Of a DNA stretch of 64,000 nt, positions 33,028 to 41,830 are shown one piece after another. Made by a program: the position numbers and the translations under genes. Below the pieces are notes generated by a model. It made no database searches and had not been told where the DNA came from. It saw nothing but the letters and a program-made list of their open reading frames with translations. This DNA comes from Paenibacillus antri (GTDB lineage Bacteria; Bacillota; Bacilli; Paenibacillales; YIM-B00363). How positions within the stretch are numbered: the stretch's first letter is position 1; the number at the start of each line of letters is the position of its first letter. Location of the stretch: assembly GCF_005765165.1 (NCBI RefSeq), contig NZ_VCIW01000007.1:124001-188000 (forward strand), in the 5' to 3' direction.

Positions 33028-34128
33028 ATGAAGTCCATGCCTCTCTACAAGAAAATTCAACTGGAAATCAAACAACTGATCGGGAGCGGCGTGTTGAGAG
33101 AGGGCGACCGGATCCCGTCCGAGAAGGAACTGGCCGACAAATATCACGTCAGTCAAATTACGAGCAAAAACGCCTTGAACGGATTGGTCGAGGAAGGACT
33201 GCTCGTCCGCGTCCAGGGCAAAGGGACGTTCGTGCTGACCCGTCCCGAATACGCCTCCGCGCTGGATCGCGTCGCCGACGCCGGAAACAAGCCGGGAACG
33301 GGCGGAACGATCGGCTTGATCGTTCCGACGATGAAGACGAAGGTGGATCAAAGCTTCGTGGACGCGATCGAGAAATACGCCTCCGCGGCGGGGTTCGATC
33401 TCATGCTGCGCATTACCCGAGAATCGCAGGAAGAGGAAACGAAGATTATCGATTCCTTTCTGAAGCATGGGGTAGAAGGAATCATTATTTTTCCGGTGGA
33501 GAACGAAAACTACAACGATTCGATTCTGAGATTATCGTTGGAACGATTCCCGTTGGTGCTTATCGATCGCTTTCTTAAAGAAATAAAGACCTACAGCGTA
33601 AGCTCCGACAATATCGCCGGAACGTGCGAGGCCGTCGAATATTTGATGGATAAAGGACATACCTCGATCGCCTTCATCTCGCCGGAAATTACGAACACGG
33701 TGACCGACGAACGCGCGCAAGGTTTTGAAAGGGCTTACCTCCATCGGCGGATTTCCATCGACAAGAGCTTATGGTGTCTGCTCCCGCTCGACGTGATCTC
33801 CGGCGGACGCGCGTACGAAGCGGTAAAGGAGTTTCTGCAAGGGCACCCGGAAGTGACGGCCGCGATTACCGTGAATACGGAGCTTTGCCGGTATGTGTAC
33901 GGGGCCGCGACAACCGTCGGGAAGCCGATCCCGGAAGGGATGGAGCTGATTACGTTCGACCCGCCGGGCATTCCGGACGTCTCGTATATTCGCCAGAACG
34001 AAGAAGAGATGTGCCGAATCACGATGGAGCTGTTGCTGGAGCAAATTCGAGGGAAGCTCGAACCGCAAAGAGTCGTCGTTCCCGTGAAGTTGGTGCAATC
34101 CAATGCCGGGGCGATAAATTTATACTAA
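33028..34128 (+). CDS. GntR-LacI hybrid repressor, copy B (AraR-like)
   Basis: The 366-residue protein has a GntR winged helix (residues 1-70: LYKKIQLEIK, IPSEKELADKYHVSQ, then GLLVRVQGKGTFV). A LacI/periplasmic-binding-like domain (about 90-355) follows. Copy A is clearly paralogous: long runs such as IIFPVENE, LIDRFLKEIKTYSVSS and SPEITNTVTDERA are shared, so the pair arose by tandem duplication. It lies 104 bases before the binding-protein gene of the third importer and is the obvious regulator of that operon. The effector is unknown; AraR homologues sense L-arabinose, and GH43 genes downstream make a pentose plausible. Confidence 0.88.
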   Translation: MKSMPLYKKIQLEIKQLIGSGVLREGDRIPSEKELADKYHVSQITSKNALNGLVEEGLLVRVQGKGTFVLTRPEYASALDRVADAGNKPGTGGTIGLIVPTMKTKVDQSFVDAIEKYASAAGFDLMLRITRESQEEETKIIDSFLKHGVEGIIIFPVENENYNDSILRLSLERFPLVLIDRFLKEIKTYSVSSDNIAGTCEAVEYLMDKGHTSIAFISPEITNTVTDERAQGFERAYLHRRISIDKSLWCLLPLDVISGGRAYEAVKEFLQGHPEVTAAITVNTELCRYVYGAATTVGKPIPEGMELITFDPPGIPDVSYIRQNEEEMCRITMELLLEQIRGKLEPQRVVVPVKLVQSNAGAINLY

Positions 34129-34172
34129 ATAAGGTATATAAACATATATCAATATCTAATATAATTGGTTTC

Positions 34173-34185
34173 GTAAAGCGCTTAC
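34173..34185. promoter_or_regulatory. palindrome-like cre/operator element before the third importer
   Basis: GTAAAGCGCTTAC has GTAA and TTAC arms around AGCGC, 47 bases before the binding-protein start. It partly fits cre but fails at the outer positions of both strands, so it may be a LacI/GntR-type operator instead. Confidence 0.35.
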
Positions 34186-34231
34186 AGAGTGGAAGACGGG
34201 TCGTCAATCGAATGAGAAGGAAGGGAAGCAG

Positions 34232-35614
34232 ATGAATAACAATTTGAAATGGTTATCGCTAGTCCTTATGAGTTCTATGTTGGTTTTGTCCGCTTGCTCG
34301 GGCGGAAGCGGCAGCGCGGGCGGAAGCGCCGAACCGACTCCGTCGAACGAACCGAGCGGCGGCGGGGAGACTGCGGAACAACCGAAGAAAGAACCGGTCA
34401 CGATCGAATTCATGGGTCACGGCAATCCGAACGAAAAGAAAATTTTCGAGCAGCTGATCGCTTCCTTCGAGAAGAAATACACGCATGTCAAAGTGAAGTA
34501 TACTTCCGTCCCCCCTGGCGAATACGGGCAGAAGCTCACGACGCTCGTCAGCTCCGGGAAAGCGCCGGACGTATTCTACGTCGGCGGTTCGGAGTTTTAC
34601 CGATTCGCGGAATCCGGCATTCTCATGAACCTGCAAGCGCAGCTCGACCAGACCGATCTGTTCAATCCGGACAATGTGTGGAAGCAGGCGCTGGATCGTT
34701 ATCGCTACGACGGTTCGACGGTCGGAACGGGCGATATTTACGGGCTTCCGAAGGACGTGGGTCCATGGGCGTTCGTCTACAACAAGGACCTCTTCGACAA
34801 AGCCGGCATCGCGCCTCCCCCGGCCCGAGCGGGCGAGTGGACGTGGGACGACATGTTGGAAGCGGCGAAGGCGATTACCGCGGACAATAACGGCGACGGA
34901 AAAACGGATGTGTTCGGCGTCGGGGCATACAACCTGGAATCCGCGGTATGGGGCAACGGGGGCGACTTCCTCGACTCGACGACGGGCACCGTCACGATCG
35001 ACAAGCCGGAGTTTTACGAAGCGATGCAGTTTGCGGCGGACTTGAATCTTGTGCATAAGGTAAGTCCGAATCAAGAAGCCGAGCAAGCGATGAATGCGTA
35101 TACGCGCTTCGTGAACGGTCAAATGGGCATGTTCGCCATGGGGCCTTGGGATCAACCGGCGTTCTGGGATCTTCCCTTCGGATGGGATATCGCCGCCTGG
35201 CCTGCAAGTCCGAACACGGGAAAGACGGCGACGTGGCTCGGGTCCATGGGCTTCGCCGTGTCGGCGAAGACGAAGCACGTCGAAGAAGCTTTCAACCTGG
35301 CGGCGTTCCTGTCGCTCGACGAGGAAGGCCAACGGCAAAATTATCAGCTCGGGCAGGCCGTGCCGAACTTGATCGATATGGCGAACGGCGAGTTCTTGGC
35401 TTACGAGAAAGCGCCCGCCAATCGCCAAGTGTTCCTCGACATTATCCAAGATTACGGAAGGACGGATCTTCCCGCTCGGTCCAAGGATAATCAGTGGCTC
35501 GATACGTTCTGGCAGGAAGCCAGCAAGGTGTGGAACGGCGAGATGTCCGCGAAGGATTGGACGGCGATGATGCAGCCGAAGCTTCAAGAGCTCTACGATA
35601 AGGGAAACAAATAA
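34232..35614 (+). CDS. sugar ABC importer, substrate-binding lipoprotein (CUT1)
   Basis: The 460-residue protein has a signal with lipobox LSAC (Cys22), a Gly/Ser/Glu linker and a type-1 binding-protein body. Its length fits the shorter UgpB/MalE-type family rather than the 530-560-residue LplA type of importers 1 and 2. It begins a run of importer, GH43, GH2 and GH43 genes. An attenuator-like hairpin separates it from the permeases. The ligand is probably an arabinose- or galactose-containing oligosaccharide, inferred only from the enzymes downstream. Confidence 0.9.
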   Translation: MNNNLKWLSLVLMSSMLVLSACSGGSGSAGGSAEPTPSNEPSGGGETAEQPKKEPVTIEFMGHGNPNEKKIFEQLIASFEKKYTHVKVKYTSVPPGEYGQKLTTLVSSGKAPDVFYVGGSEFYRFAESGILMNLQAQLDQTDLFNPDNVWKQALDRYRYDGSTVGTGDIYGLPKDVGPWAFVYNKDLFDKAGIAPPPARAGEWTWDDMLEAAKAITADNNGDGKTDVFGVGAYNLESAVWGNGGDFLDSTTGTVTIDKPEFYEAMQFAADLNLVHKVSPNQEAEQAMNAYTRFVNGQMGMFAMGPWDQPAFWDLPFGWDIAAWPASPNTGKTATWLGSMGFAVSAKTKHVEEAFNLAAFLSLDEEGQRQNYQLGQAVPNLIDMANGEFLAYEKAPANRQVFLDIIQDYGRTDLPARSKDNQWLDTFWQEASKVWNGEMSAKDWTAMMQPKLQELYDKGNK

Positions 35615-35638
35615 GACACGCGATTGCTCTCGAGATGG

Positions 35639-35672
35639 CCGGCGGTCCCGCGTACCGCCGGTTCTCTTCCTT
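35639..35672 (+). terminator. hairpin between binding protein and permease
   Basis: CCGGCGGT (35639-35646) pairs with ACCGCCGG (35654-35661), loop CCCGCGT, followed by a T-rich tail. It is inside the operon and probably attenuates permease expression. Confidence 0.65.
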
Positions 35673-35710
35673 TTCCCCCAGTCGAACTACGGAAGTAAGG
35701 TGGGCTCCCT

Positions 35711-36604
35711 ATGAAAAATAAGCTACCCGGATATCGAAAAAAAGAGCTTTGGTGGATTTACTCGTTCGTGCTGCCTCCGGTGTTGGGGTTTCTGATCTTC
35801 GGACTTGCGCCGATCCTGTACTCGATCTATATGAGTTTCCATCATTGGGATATGCTTTCTCCTCCGGAATGGATCGGCTTGGCCAACTACGTCGACCTGC
35901 TGAAGGACGAGAAATTTTATAAGTCGATTTTCAATACGTTCTACTTGCTGCTCGGCATTCCGATCGGCATGGTCGTCTCGCTCCTTCTTGCCATTCTTAT
36001 GAACCGCAAGCTTAAGGGAATTTCCGTCATGCGAACGATTTATTATTTGCCGGTCATCTCGCCGATCATCGCGGTGTCCTTGCTCTGGCAGTGGATTCTG
36101 AACAAGGACTACGGGTTGCTCAACAACTTCCTCTGGCAGCTGTTCGGCATCGAAGGTCCGAATTGGCTGGGCGAAGCCGATTGGGTGAAGCCTTCCCTCA
36201 TTCTTATCGGTCTCTGGGGAGGCGTCGGGGGGACGATGGTGCTGTATCTCGCGGGACTCCAATCGATCTCGTCCACTTATTACGAAGCTGCGGAGATCGA
36301 CGGGGCGGGCGGTTGGCAGAAGCTGAAAACCATTACGATTCCTCTGCTGACGCCGATTCATTTCTTCGTCGTCGTGATGGGCGTGATCGGCACGTTCCAA
36401 TCGTTCAGCCAAATTTATGTATTGGCCGTCGACGGAGGTCCGGAATACAGCGGGGCGACGATCGTGTACTACATTTTCCAAAACGCCTTCGCTTACTTCA
36501 ATATGGGCTACGCCAGCGCCGGAGCTTGGGTGCTCGGACTCATCATCTTTCTGATCACCCTGGTTCAATTCAAGCTCTCCGACCGATGGGTGTATCAAGA
36601 ATAG
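35711..36604 (+). CDS. sugar ABC permease, MalF/UgpA type
   Basis: The 297-residue permease has six membrane segments and the coupling loop YEAAEIDGAGGWQKL (about residues 194-208). Its N-terminus is in the UgpA/LacF style. The second permease starts 12 bases after its stop. It forms the membrane channel of importer 3; the ATPase is not encoded here. Confidence 0.92.
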   Translation: MKNKLPGYRKKELWWIYSFVLPPVLGFLIFGLAPILYSIYMSFHHWDMLSPPEWIGLANYVDLLKDEKFYKSIFNTFYLLLGIPIGMVVSLLLAILMNRKLKGISVMRTIYYLPVISPIIAVSLLWQWILNKDYGLLNNFLWQLFGIEGPNWLGEADWVKPSLILIGLWGGVGGTMVLYLAGLQSISSTYYEAAEIDGAGGWQKLKTITIPLLTPIHFFVVVMGVIGTFQSFSQIYVLAVDGGPEYSGATIVYYIFQNAFAYFNMGYASAGAWVLGLIIFLITLVQFKLSDRWVYQE

Positions 36605-36616
36605 GGGGTACACGGA

Positions 36617-37453
36617 ATGCAATACAAAAAAACGGCTGACGCCTGGGCGATGTTCCTTCTGCTCCTAGGCTCCGTCTTCATGATCGCTCCTTTCATCTGG
36701 ACCCTCTCGACGTCGCTGAAGCATCAGCAACATATATTCGACTTGCCGCCGAAGTGGATTCCGAGCCCGGCTACCTTCGGCAACTTCCAAGCCGTCTGGG
36801 AAGAGTCGCCGTTGTTGTTCGGCTTTCTGAACAGCATGACGATCGTAGTCGTCGTGTTGACGGTGGGGCTGTTCGTCTCGGCCATGTCGTCTTACGCGTT
36901 CGGCAAATTCGAGTTCCCCTATAAGGGCGTTCTGTTTATGGGCCTCCTCGGAACGATGATGATTCCGTACTCGGTCGTCATGATTCCGCAATACATCGGA
37001 TTTTCGGCGCTGCAATGGGTCGACACGCTGCTGCCGCTCATCGTGCCCGGCTTGTTCGGCAACATCGTCGTCATCTTTTTCTTGAAGCAATATTTAGCGG
37101 GAGCGCTGCCGAACGACTTGATCGAAGCGGCGAAAATCGACGGCAGCGGATTTTTCCGGATTTTCTGGACGATCGCGCTTCCGATCATGAAGCCGGCCCT
37201 TGCGGCGCAGGCGGCGTTAGGCTTCATGGGCATCTGGAACGACTTCCTCGGACCGCTCATTTATTTGCATACGCCGGAAAAGCAGACGATTCAGGTGTTG
37301 ATCGCTTCCATGCAATCCATGTATATCTCGGGATCGAACTACCCGATGATTATGGCCGCCGCGGTGATCGCCATGCTGCCGGTCATTCTCGTGTTCTTCT
37401 TCTGCCAACGTTACTTCGTCGAGTCGCTCGCCATTAGCGGCATTAAGGGCTAA
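36617..37453 (+). CDS. sugar ABC permease, MalG/UgpE type
   Basis: The 278-residue permease has six membrane segments and the coupling loop IEAAKIDGSGFFR. It ends QRYFVESLAISGIKG, typical of the family. It ends 5 bases before the GH43 lipoprotein gene, so transport and surface hydrolysis are co-expressed. The ribosome site is AGGGGGT. Confidence 0.92.
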   Translation: MQYKKTADAWAMFLLLLGSVFMIAPFIWTLSTSLKHQQHIFDLPPKWIPSPATFGNFQAVWEESPLLFGFLNSMTIVVVVLTVGLFVSAMSSYAFGKFEFPYKGVLFMGLLGTMMIPYSVVMIPQYIGFSALQWVDTLLPLIVPGLFGNIVVIFFLKQYLAGALPNDLIEAAKIDGSGFFRIFWTIALPIMKPALAAQAALGFMGIWNDFLGPLIYLHTPEKQTIQVLIASMQSMYISGSNYPMIMAAAVIAMLPVILVFFFCQRYFVESLAISGIKG

Positions 37454-37458
37454 TTCTC

Positions 37459-39939
37459 ATGGCGGGGGCGTTGAGATCCGCGAGAGCCGTATTGGCGGGG
37501 TGTCTTGCGTTCGCGGCCGTCGCCGCGACGGGCTGCGATGATTCCAGTACACCGGAGGCGATCGATATGAAGAAGTTCGAGGAGCGATCCTATGCGAATC
37601 CGTTCCCATCCCTCGAGGAGGAGTGGCCGGATTACGGGAACGGAGATCCGTTCGTCATGCGTCACGACGGACGTTATTACTTGTACGTCAGCACGAAAGA
37701 TTTCCGAGTCGGCATTAAAGCGTGGGTTTCCGACGATCTCGTGAATTGGACGTACGCGGGATTGGTTACGGAGGATCCCGTCTCGACGGGCGCTTACGCG
37801 CCGGAGGTCATCTATTGGAACGGGTATTTCTATTTATACACCTCTCCCGCCGGGAAAGGGCATTACGTCTTCCGAAGCGAATCGCCGATCGGGCCGTTCG
37901 AGAGAATTACGGAAAATGTAGGGATGAGCATCGACGGGTCCGTATTCGTCGACGACGACGGCACGATGCTGTTCACGCATGCCGGCCGGGAAGGGATCGT
38001 CGGGGTTCCGATGACGTCGCCCTCGACGTTCGATTACGGGAAGCCGATCCTCGGCGCCTTCCTCGGGCACTGGACCGAAGGCTCGATGATTATCAAGCGA
38101 GACGGACGTTATTATATGACGTTGACCGGAAATCACGTGTTTAGCGAAGGATACCGCGTTAACTACGCCGTGTCCGAGGATTCGCCGTTAGGGCCGTACC
38201 GCGTGCCGGATAACAACCCGATCCTCATCAGCACGCAGCCGGATTTCAACGGCCTCGGTCACAGCTCTACCGTGATGGGACCGGATTTAGATTCTTACTA
38301 CATCGTGTATCACAACTTGGTCGGACGTTCGGCCGAAGGCCCGCCCGTACGGCAGATGAACATCGATCGGCTGGCGTTCAACGGCGCGAAGATGTCGGCG
38401 CTCGGTCCCACGAGCTTCCGCCAACCGGCGCCGAAGCGGGCGGATTTCGAAGATCGGTTGGATGCCGGGATCGACGATCGGCGTTGGACGGAGGAGCGAG
38501 TCGGCGACGGCGGGCGGATCGTCAGCCAGGCGCAAACCGGGCCTGTGTTTACGGCCGAATACAACTTCCGACTCGACCATGCGGCATCGCCGGAAACTCG
38601 GATCGGCGCGATATTCGGTTATACGGATCAAGATCATTACAGCGAAGCCGTCATTCAACCGGAGAAGGGAACGATCTCTCTCGTTCGGACGGAAGGCGGG
38701 GCGACGACGGTCGTACAGGAGCGGCCGATCCCGGACGGTTATGATTTCACGAAGCTTCATTCAATTCGAGTGGAGCGAACGGACGAGCTTGTAAGGGTGT
38801 ATCTCGATTCGATGTTGAAGCTGGAGTCGGGCGCATCGGAGATCGGCGCGGGAAGCATCGGGTATCGATACGAGAAGGCGCGGCCGACGTTCTCTTATAC
38901 GGCGTTCGCCGACGATGCCGGCGGGACGAGCGATTATGAAACGGCGAAGCCGATTCCCGGCTCGATCGAGGCCGTCCATTACTTGAAGGGCGAGGGGCGC
39001 GGGTACCGCCGTTCCGAAGCGGCTGCGGCGTCCGATCGGCGGAAGGGGGACGGGATCGCGATCCGAGAGACGGAGGACGGGAGCTATTCGGCCGCTTTAT
39101 CCGGCGAAGGGGATTGGCTCCGGTATGCCGTCAACGTGTCCAAGAGCGGGATCTACGGCGTGGATTTCCTGATGAAGAAGGTTGAGGCGTCCGCGGAGAT
39201 CGAACTTCTGGTCGATGACGAACGGGTCGGTTCGTACGGCCTCCCGTCCTTCCCGTCTTCCGAGGACGATGCATCGGATTGGGTTCGCACGCGGGTAGGG
39301 AAGGTCGAGCTCGCGGAAGGCTACCACACGTTCGCCGTCAAATTAACGGAAGGGACTGCAGAGTGGCGAACGATCGAATTTTCGCCGTCCGTCTCCGGAG
39401 CGTTCGAGGAGCGCAACGTATTGGAACGGTCCGATTCGGAAGCCGTCCACGGTTCGTGGGAGCTTGTAGACGGCGCCTACCGCAGCGTAGGAACCGAGGA
39501 CGCCAAGATGTACGGCGGGAGCGAGCTGTGGGACGATTACGCCGTAGAGACGGACATTACGATCGACTCGGAAGAATTCGGTCAAGCCGGCGTGTTGGTC
39601 CGCGTCACGAACGAGTCGCATTTCCCCGACCAAGTGACCGATGCTCTAATGGGGTATTATGTCGCCGTGAACGATCGGGAGATCGAGTTGTATAAGTTGA
39701 ATTACGATTCGGAGCTGCTCGTATCGGCGGACGTCGCATTGGAGCCGAATAAGACGTACCGACTCCGCGTCGAAGCGGTCGGCGGCCGAATCGAAGCGTA
39801 TCTCGATCAGGGGAAGGAACCTGTCTTCTCTTACTTCGACGACCGCGCGTTCTTGCGCGGCAAAGTCGGCATCCGCTCCAGCTTCGCGGAGCATACCGCG
39901 TTGGGCGATCTTACGGTTACGTCTTTAGAGAGAAAGTAA
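37459..39939 (+). CDS. GH43-family glycosidase, surface lipoprotein
   Basis: The 826-residue protein has a lipoprotein-type signal (AATGC, Cys26), so it is probably anchored outside the membrane. The GH43 propeller (about 50-330) shows the base Asp in NGDPFVM, the middle Asp in DGSVFVDDDG and the acid Glu in WTEGSMI. Behind it are a LamG-like beta-sandwich (about 335-500), a CBM-like region (about 505-650) and a second LamG-like domain (about 655-825). GH43 enzymes cut beta-xylosides, alpha-L-arabinofuranosides or beta-galactosides; the exact target is not readable. The architecture resembles the larger 43981 protein, so the two are probably paralogues acting on one polymer. It follows the permease almost without a gap. 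Confidence 0.85.
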   Translation: MAGALRSARAVLAGCLAFAAVAATGCDDSSTPEAIDMKKFEERSYANPFPSLEEEWPDYGNGDPFVMRHDGRYYLYVSTKDFRVGIKAWVSDDLVNWTYAGLVTEDPVSTGAYAPEVIYWNGYFYLYTSPAGKGHYVFRSESPIGPFERITENVGMSIDGSVFVDDDGTMLFTHAGREGIVGVPMTSPSTFDYGKPILGAFLGHWTEGSMIIKRDGRYYMTLTGNHVFSEGYRVNYAVSEDSPLGPYRVPDNNPILISTQPDFNGLGHSSTVMGPDLDSYYIVYHNLVGRSAEGPPVRQMNIDRLAFNGAKMSALGPTSFRQPAPKRADFEDRLDAGIDDRRWTEERVGDGGRIVSQAQTGPVFTAEYNFRLDHAASPETRIGAIFGYTDQDHYSEAVIQPEKGTISLVRTEGGATTVVQERPIPDGYDFTKLHSIRVERTDELVRVYLDSMLKLESGASEIGAGSIGYRYEKARPTFSYTAFADDAGGTSDYETAKPIPGSIEAVHYLKGEGRGYRRSEAAAASDRRKGDGIAIRETEDGSYSAALSGEGDWLRYAVNVSKSGIYGVDFLMKKVEASAEIELLVDDERVGSYGLPSFPSSEDDASDWVRTRVGKVELAEGYHTFAVKLTEGTAEWRTIEFSPSVSGAFEERNVLERSDSEAVHGSWELVDGAYRSVGTEDAKMYGGSELWDDYAVETDITIDSEEFGQAGVLVRVTNESHFPDQVTDALMGYYVAVNDREIELYKLNYDSELLVSADVALEPNKTYRLRVEAVGGRIEAYLDQGKEPVFSYFDDRAFLRGKVGIRSSFAEHTALGDLTVTSLERK

Positions 39940-39963
39940 AATACGGATGGGAGCGGTGGAGAG

Positions 39964-41757
39964 ATGACGCATACAGAACTTTACTCGCGGGGGGAATACC
40001 CGCGGCCGCAATTCGAGCGGACCGAATGGCTGAACCTGAACGGGATGTGGCAATTCGAGTTCGACGACGAAGGAGCCGGCGAGGGAGCGGGTTGGCATAC
40101 GAACCGTCCTTTCTCGAAGCGGATTCAAGTCCCCTTCTGTTATCAAAGCGAGCTTAGCGGGATCGGAGACACTGCCTTCCACGACTTGGTATGGTATCGA
40201 AGGGAATTCGATTTGCCGTCCGACTACGAGGGCCGTCGCATCCTGCTTCATTTCGGCGCGGTCGATTACGAATCGAAGGTATGGGTGAACGGGCGGCTCG
40301 TCGCCTGCCATGAGGGGGGGCATACGCCTTTCACGGCCGATATTACGGTCGCGGCGAAGCGCGGGTCGAACGAAATCGTCGTCCGGGCGAAGGATTACAG
40401 CTTGGACGTTACGCTGCCGCGGGGGAAACAATATTGGAAGGAGAAGTCCGAGGGCATCTTCTATACCCGAACGACCGGGATCTGGCAGACCGTATGGCTG
40501 GAAGCCGTGTCGCACTCGTATTTACGCAGCGTGAAGCTGACGCCGGACATCGACCGCAACGAAATCCGGATCGAAGGCTTCGTCGAAGGGTGGCGGCCCG
40601 GATTGGAGCTGGCCGCTTCGATTTCTTTCCAGGGGGAGCCCGTCGCGAGAGATCGCTGGCTGATGCATGCCGAGGAAGAAAGCCGAACGATCCGCTTGCA
40701 TGACTTCAACGACCATGGTTTGGGTCGCTGGTGGTCGCCGGAAACTCCGAATCTGTACGATATCGAGTTCGAGCTCATCGATCGAGACGCAAGCGTCGAT
40801 GTCGTGAACAGTTACTTCGGCATGCGGAAAATTTCCGTCGAGGACGGCGTGATTTGCCTCAATAACCGTCCTTATTATATGAAGCTCGTCCTGGACCAAG
40901 GCTACTTCCCCGGCGGCGTCTTAACGGCGCCTTCGGACGAGATGCTTCGCAGGGACGTCGAACTGACGAAGGCGATGGGATTTAACGGCGCTCGAAAGCA
41001 CCAGAAGATCGAGGATCCGCGTTACTTGTATTGGTGCGATAAACTGGGACTTCTCGTTTGGGGCGAAATGGCGAACGCGTATCAATACTCGGCGACGTAT
41101 GTGCGACGCATCACGAAGGAATGGCAGGAAGCGGTCGAGAGGGACTACAACCATCCTTCCATCGTCGTCTGGGTGCCGATTAACGAGAGTTGGGGCGTGC
41201 CGAACGTGCTGATCGACAAGAAGCAGCAAGAGCATGCGCTGACGATGTACCATCTGACGAAGTCGCTGGACGACACGCGCCTGGTCCTGTCCAACGACGG
41301 GTGGGAGCATGTCAAGTCGGACATCGCGACGATTCACGATTACGAATCGAGACGGGAAGTGCTGCGCGAGCGATATGCTTCCGCCGACCGCGCGATCCGG
41401 AGCATCGCGCAGAACCGGTGGATTTACGTGCCGGGCTTCCCGTACGAGGGCGAGCCGATCCATATGTCGGAATTCGGGGGCATCTCGTTTCGCAAAGGAG
41501 ACGCGGCGGGGTGGGGGTACTCGTCGGCCGCCGACGAAGGAGATTTCCTCAGCCGCATCGTCGACGTCGTGCAGCCGATCATGCAGTCGAAGGCGATTCA
41601 AGGGTACTGTTACACGCAGCTAACCGACGTGGAACAGGAAATCAACGGCTTGCTTACGTTCGATCGGGAGCCGAAGCTGCCGCTCGACGTCATCAAGCAA
41701 GTGATGGAAGGACAAGCGCCCAGATTGGAAAAACCGGCGGTCCATTCTCCGGGATAA
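39964..41757 (+). CDS. GH2-family glycoside hydrolase, cytoplasmic
   Basis: The 597-residue protein has no signal peptide. GH2 sugar-binding and immunoglobulin-like domains (residues 1 to about 280) precede the TIM barrel with acid/base Glu408 in VPINESW and nucleophile Glu503 in HMSEFGG. It has the length of the short GH2 subgroup found beside GH43 genes. Possible activities include beta-galactosidase, beta-glucuronidase or alpha-L-arabinopyranosidase; the sequence alone does not choose. It starts 24 bases after the GH43 lipoprotein, with GGGAGCGGTGGAG upstream. Confidence 0.88.
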   Translation: MTHTELYSRGEYPRPQFERTEWLNLNGMWQFEFDDEGAGEGAGWHTNRPFSKRIQVPFCYQSELSGIGDTAFHDLVWYRREFDLPSDYEGRRILLHFGAVDYESKVWVNGRLVACHEGGHTPFTADITVAAKRGSNEIVVRAKDYSLDVTLPRGKQYWKEKSEGIFYTRTTGIWQTVWLEAVSHSYLRSVKLTPDIDRNEIRIEGFVEGWRPGLELAASISFQGEPVARDRWLMHAEEESRTIRLHDFNDHGLGRWWSPETPNLYDIEFELIDRDASVDVVNSYFGMRKISVEDGVICLNNRPYYMKLVLDQGYFPGGVLTAPSDEMLRRDVELTKAMGFNGARKHQKIEDPRYLYWCDKLGLLVWGEMANAYQYSATYVRRITKEWQEAVERDYNHPSIVVWVPINESWGVPNVLIDKKQQEHALTMYHLTKSLDDTRLVLSNDGWEHVKSDIATIHDYESRREVLRERYASADRAIRSIAQNRWIYVPGFPYEGEPIHMSEFGGISFRKGDAAGWGYSSAADEGDFLSRIVDVVQPIMQSKAIQGYCYTQLTDVEQEINGLLTFDREPKLPLDVIKQVMEGQAPRLEKPAVHSPG

Positions 41758-41770
41758 GCATAAAAGTATG

Positions 41771-41801
41771 GGCTGTCTTCCGCGGAGGAAGGTGGCCTTT
41801 T
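41771..41801 (+). terminator. possible hairpin terminator after the GH2 gene
   Basis: GGCTGTCTTCC (41771-41781) pairs with GGAAGGTGGCC (41787-41797) using three G-U pairs, followed by TTTT. The wobble pairs make it a weak terminator. Confidence 0.4.
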
Positions 41802-41830
41802 CCCATCGCAAACCGAAGGAGGGAAATAAA

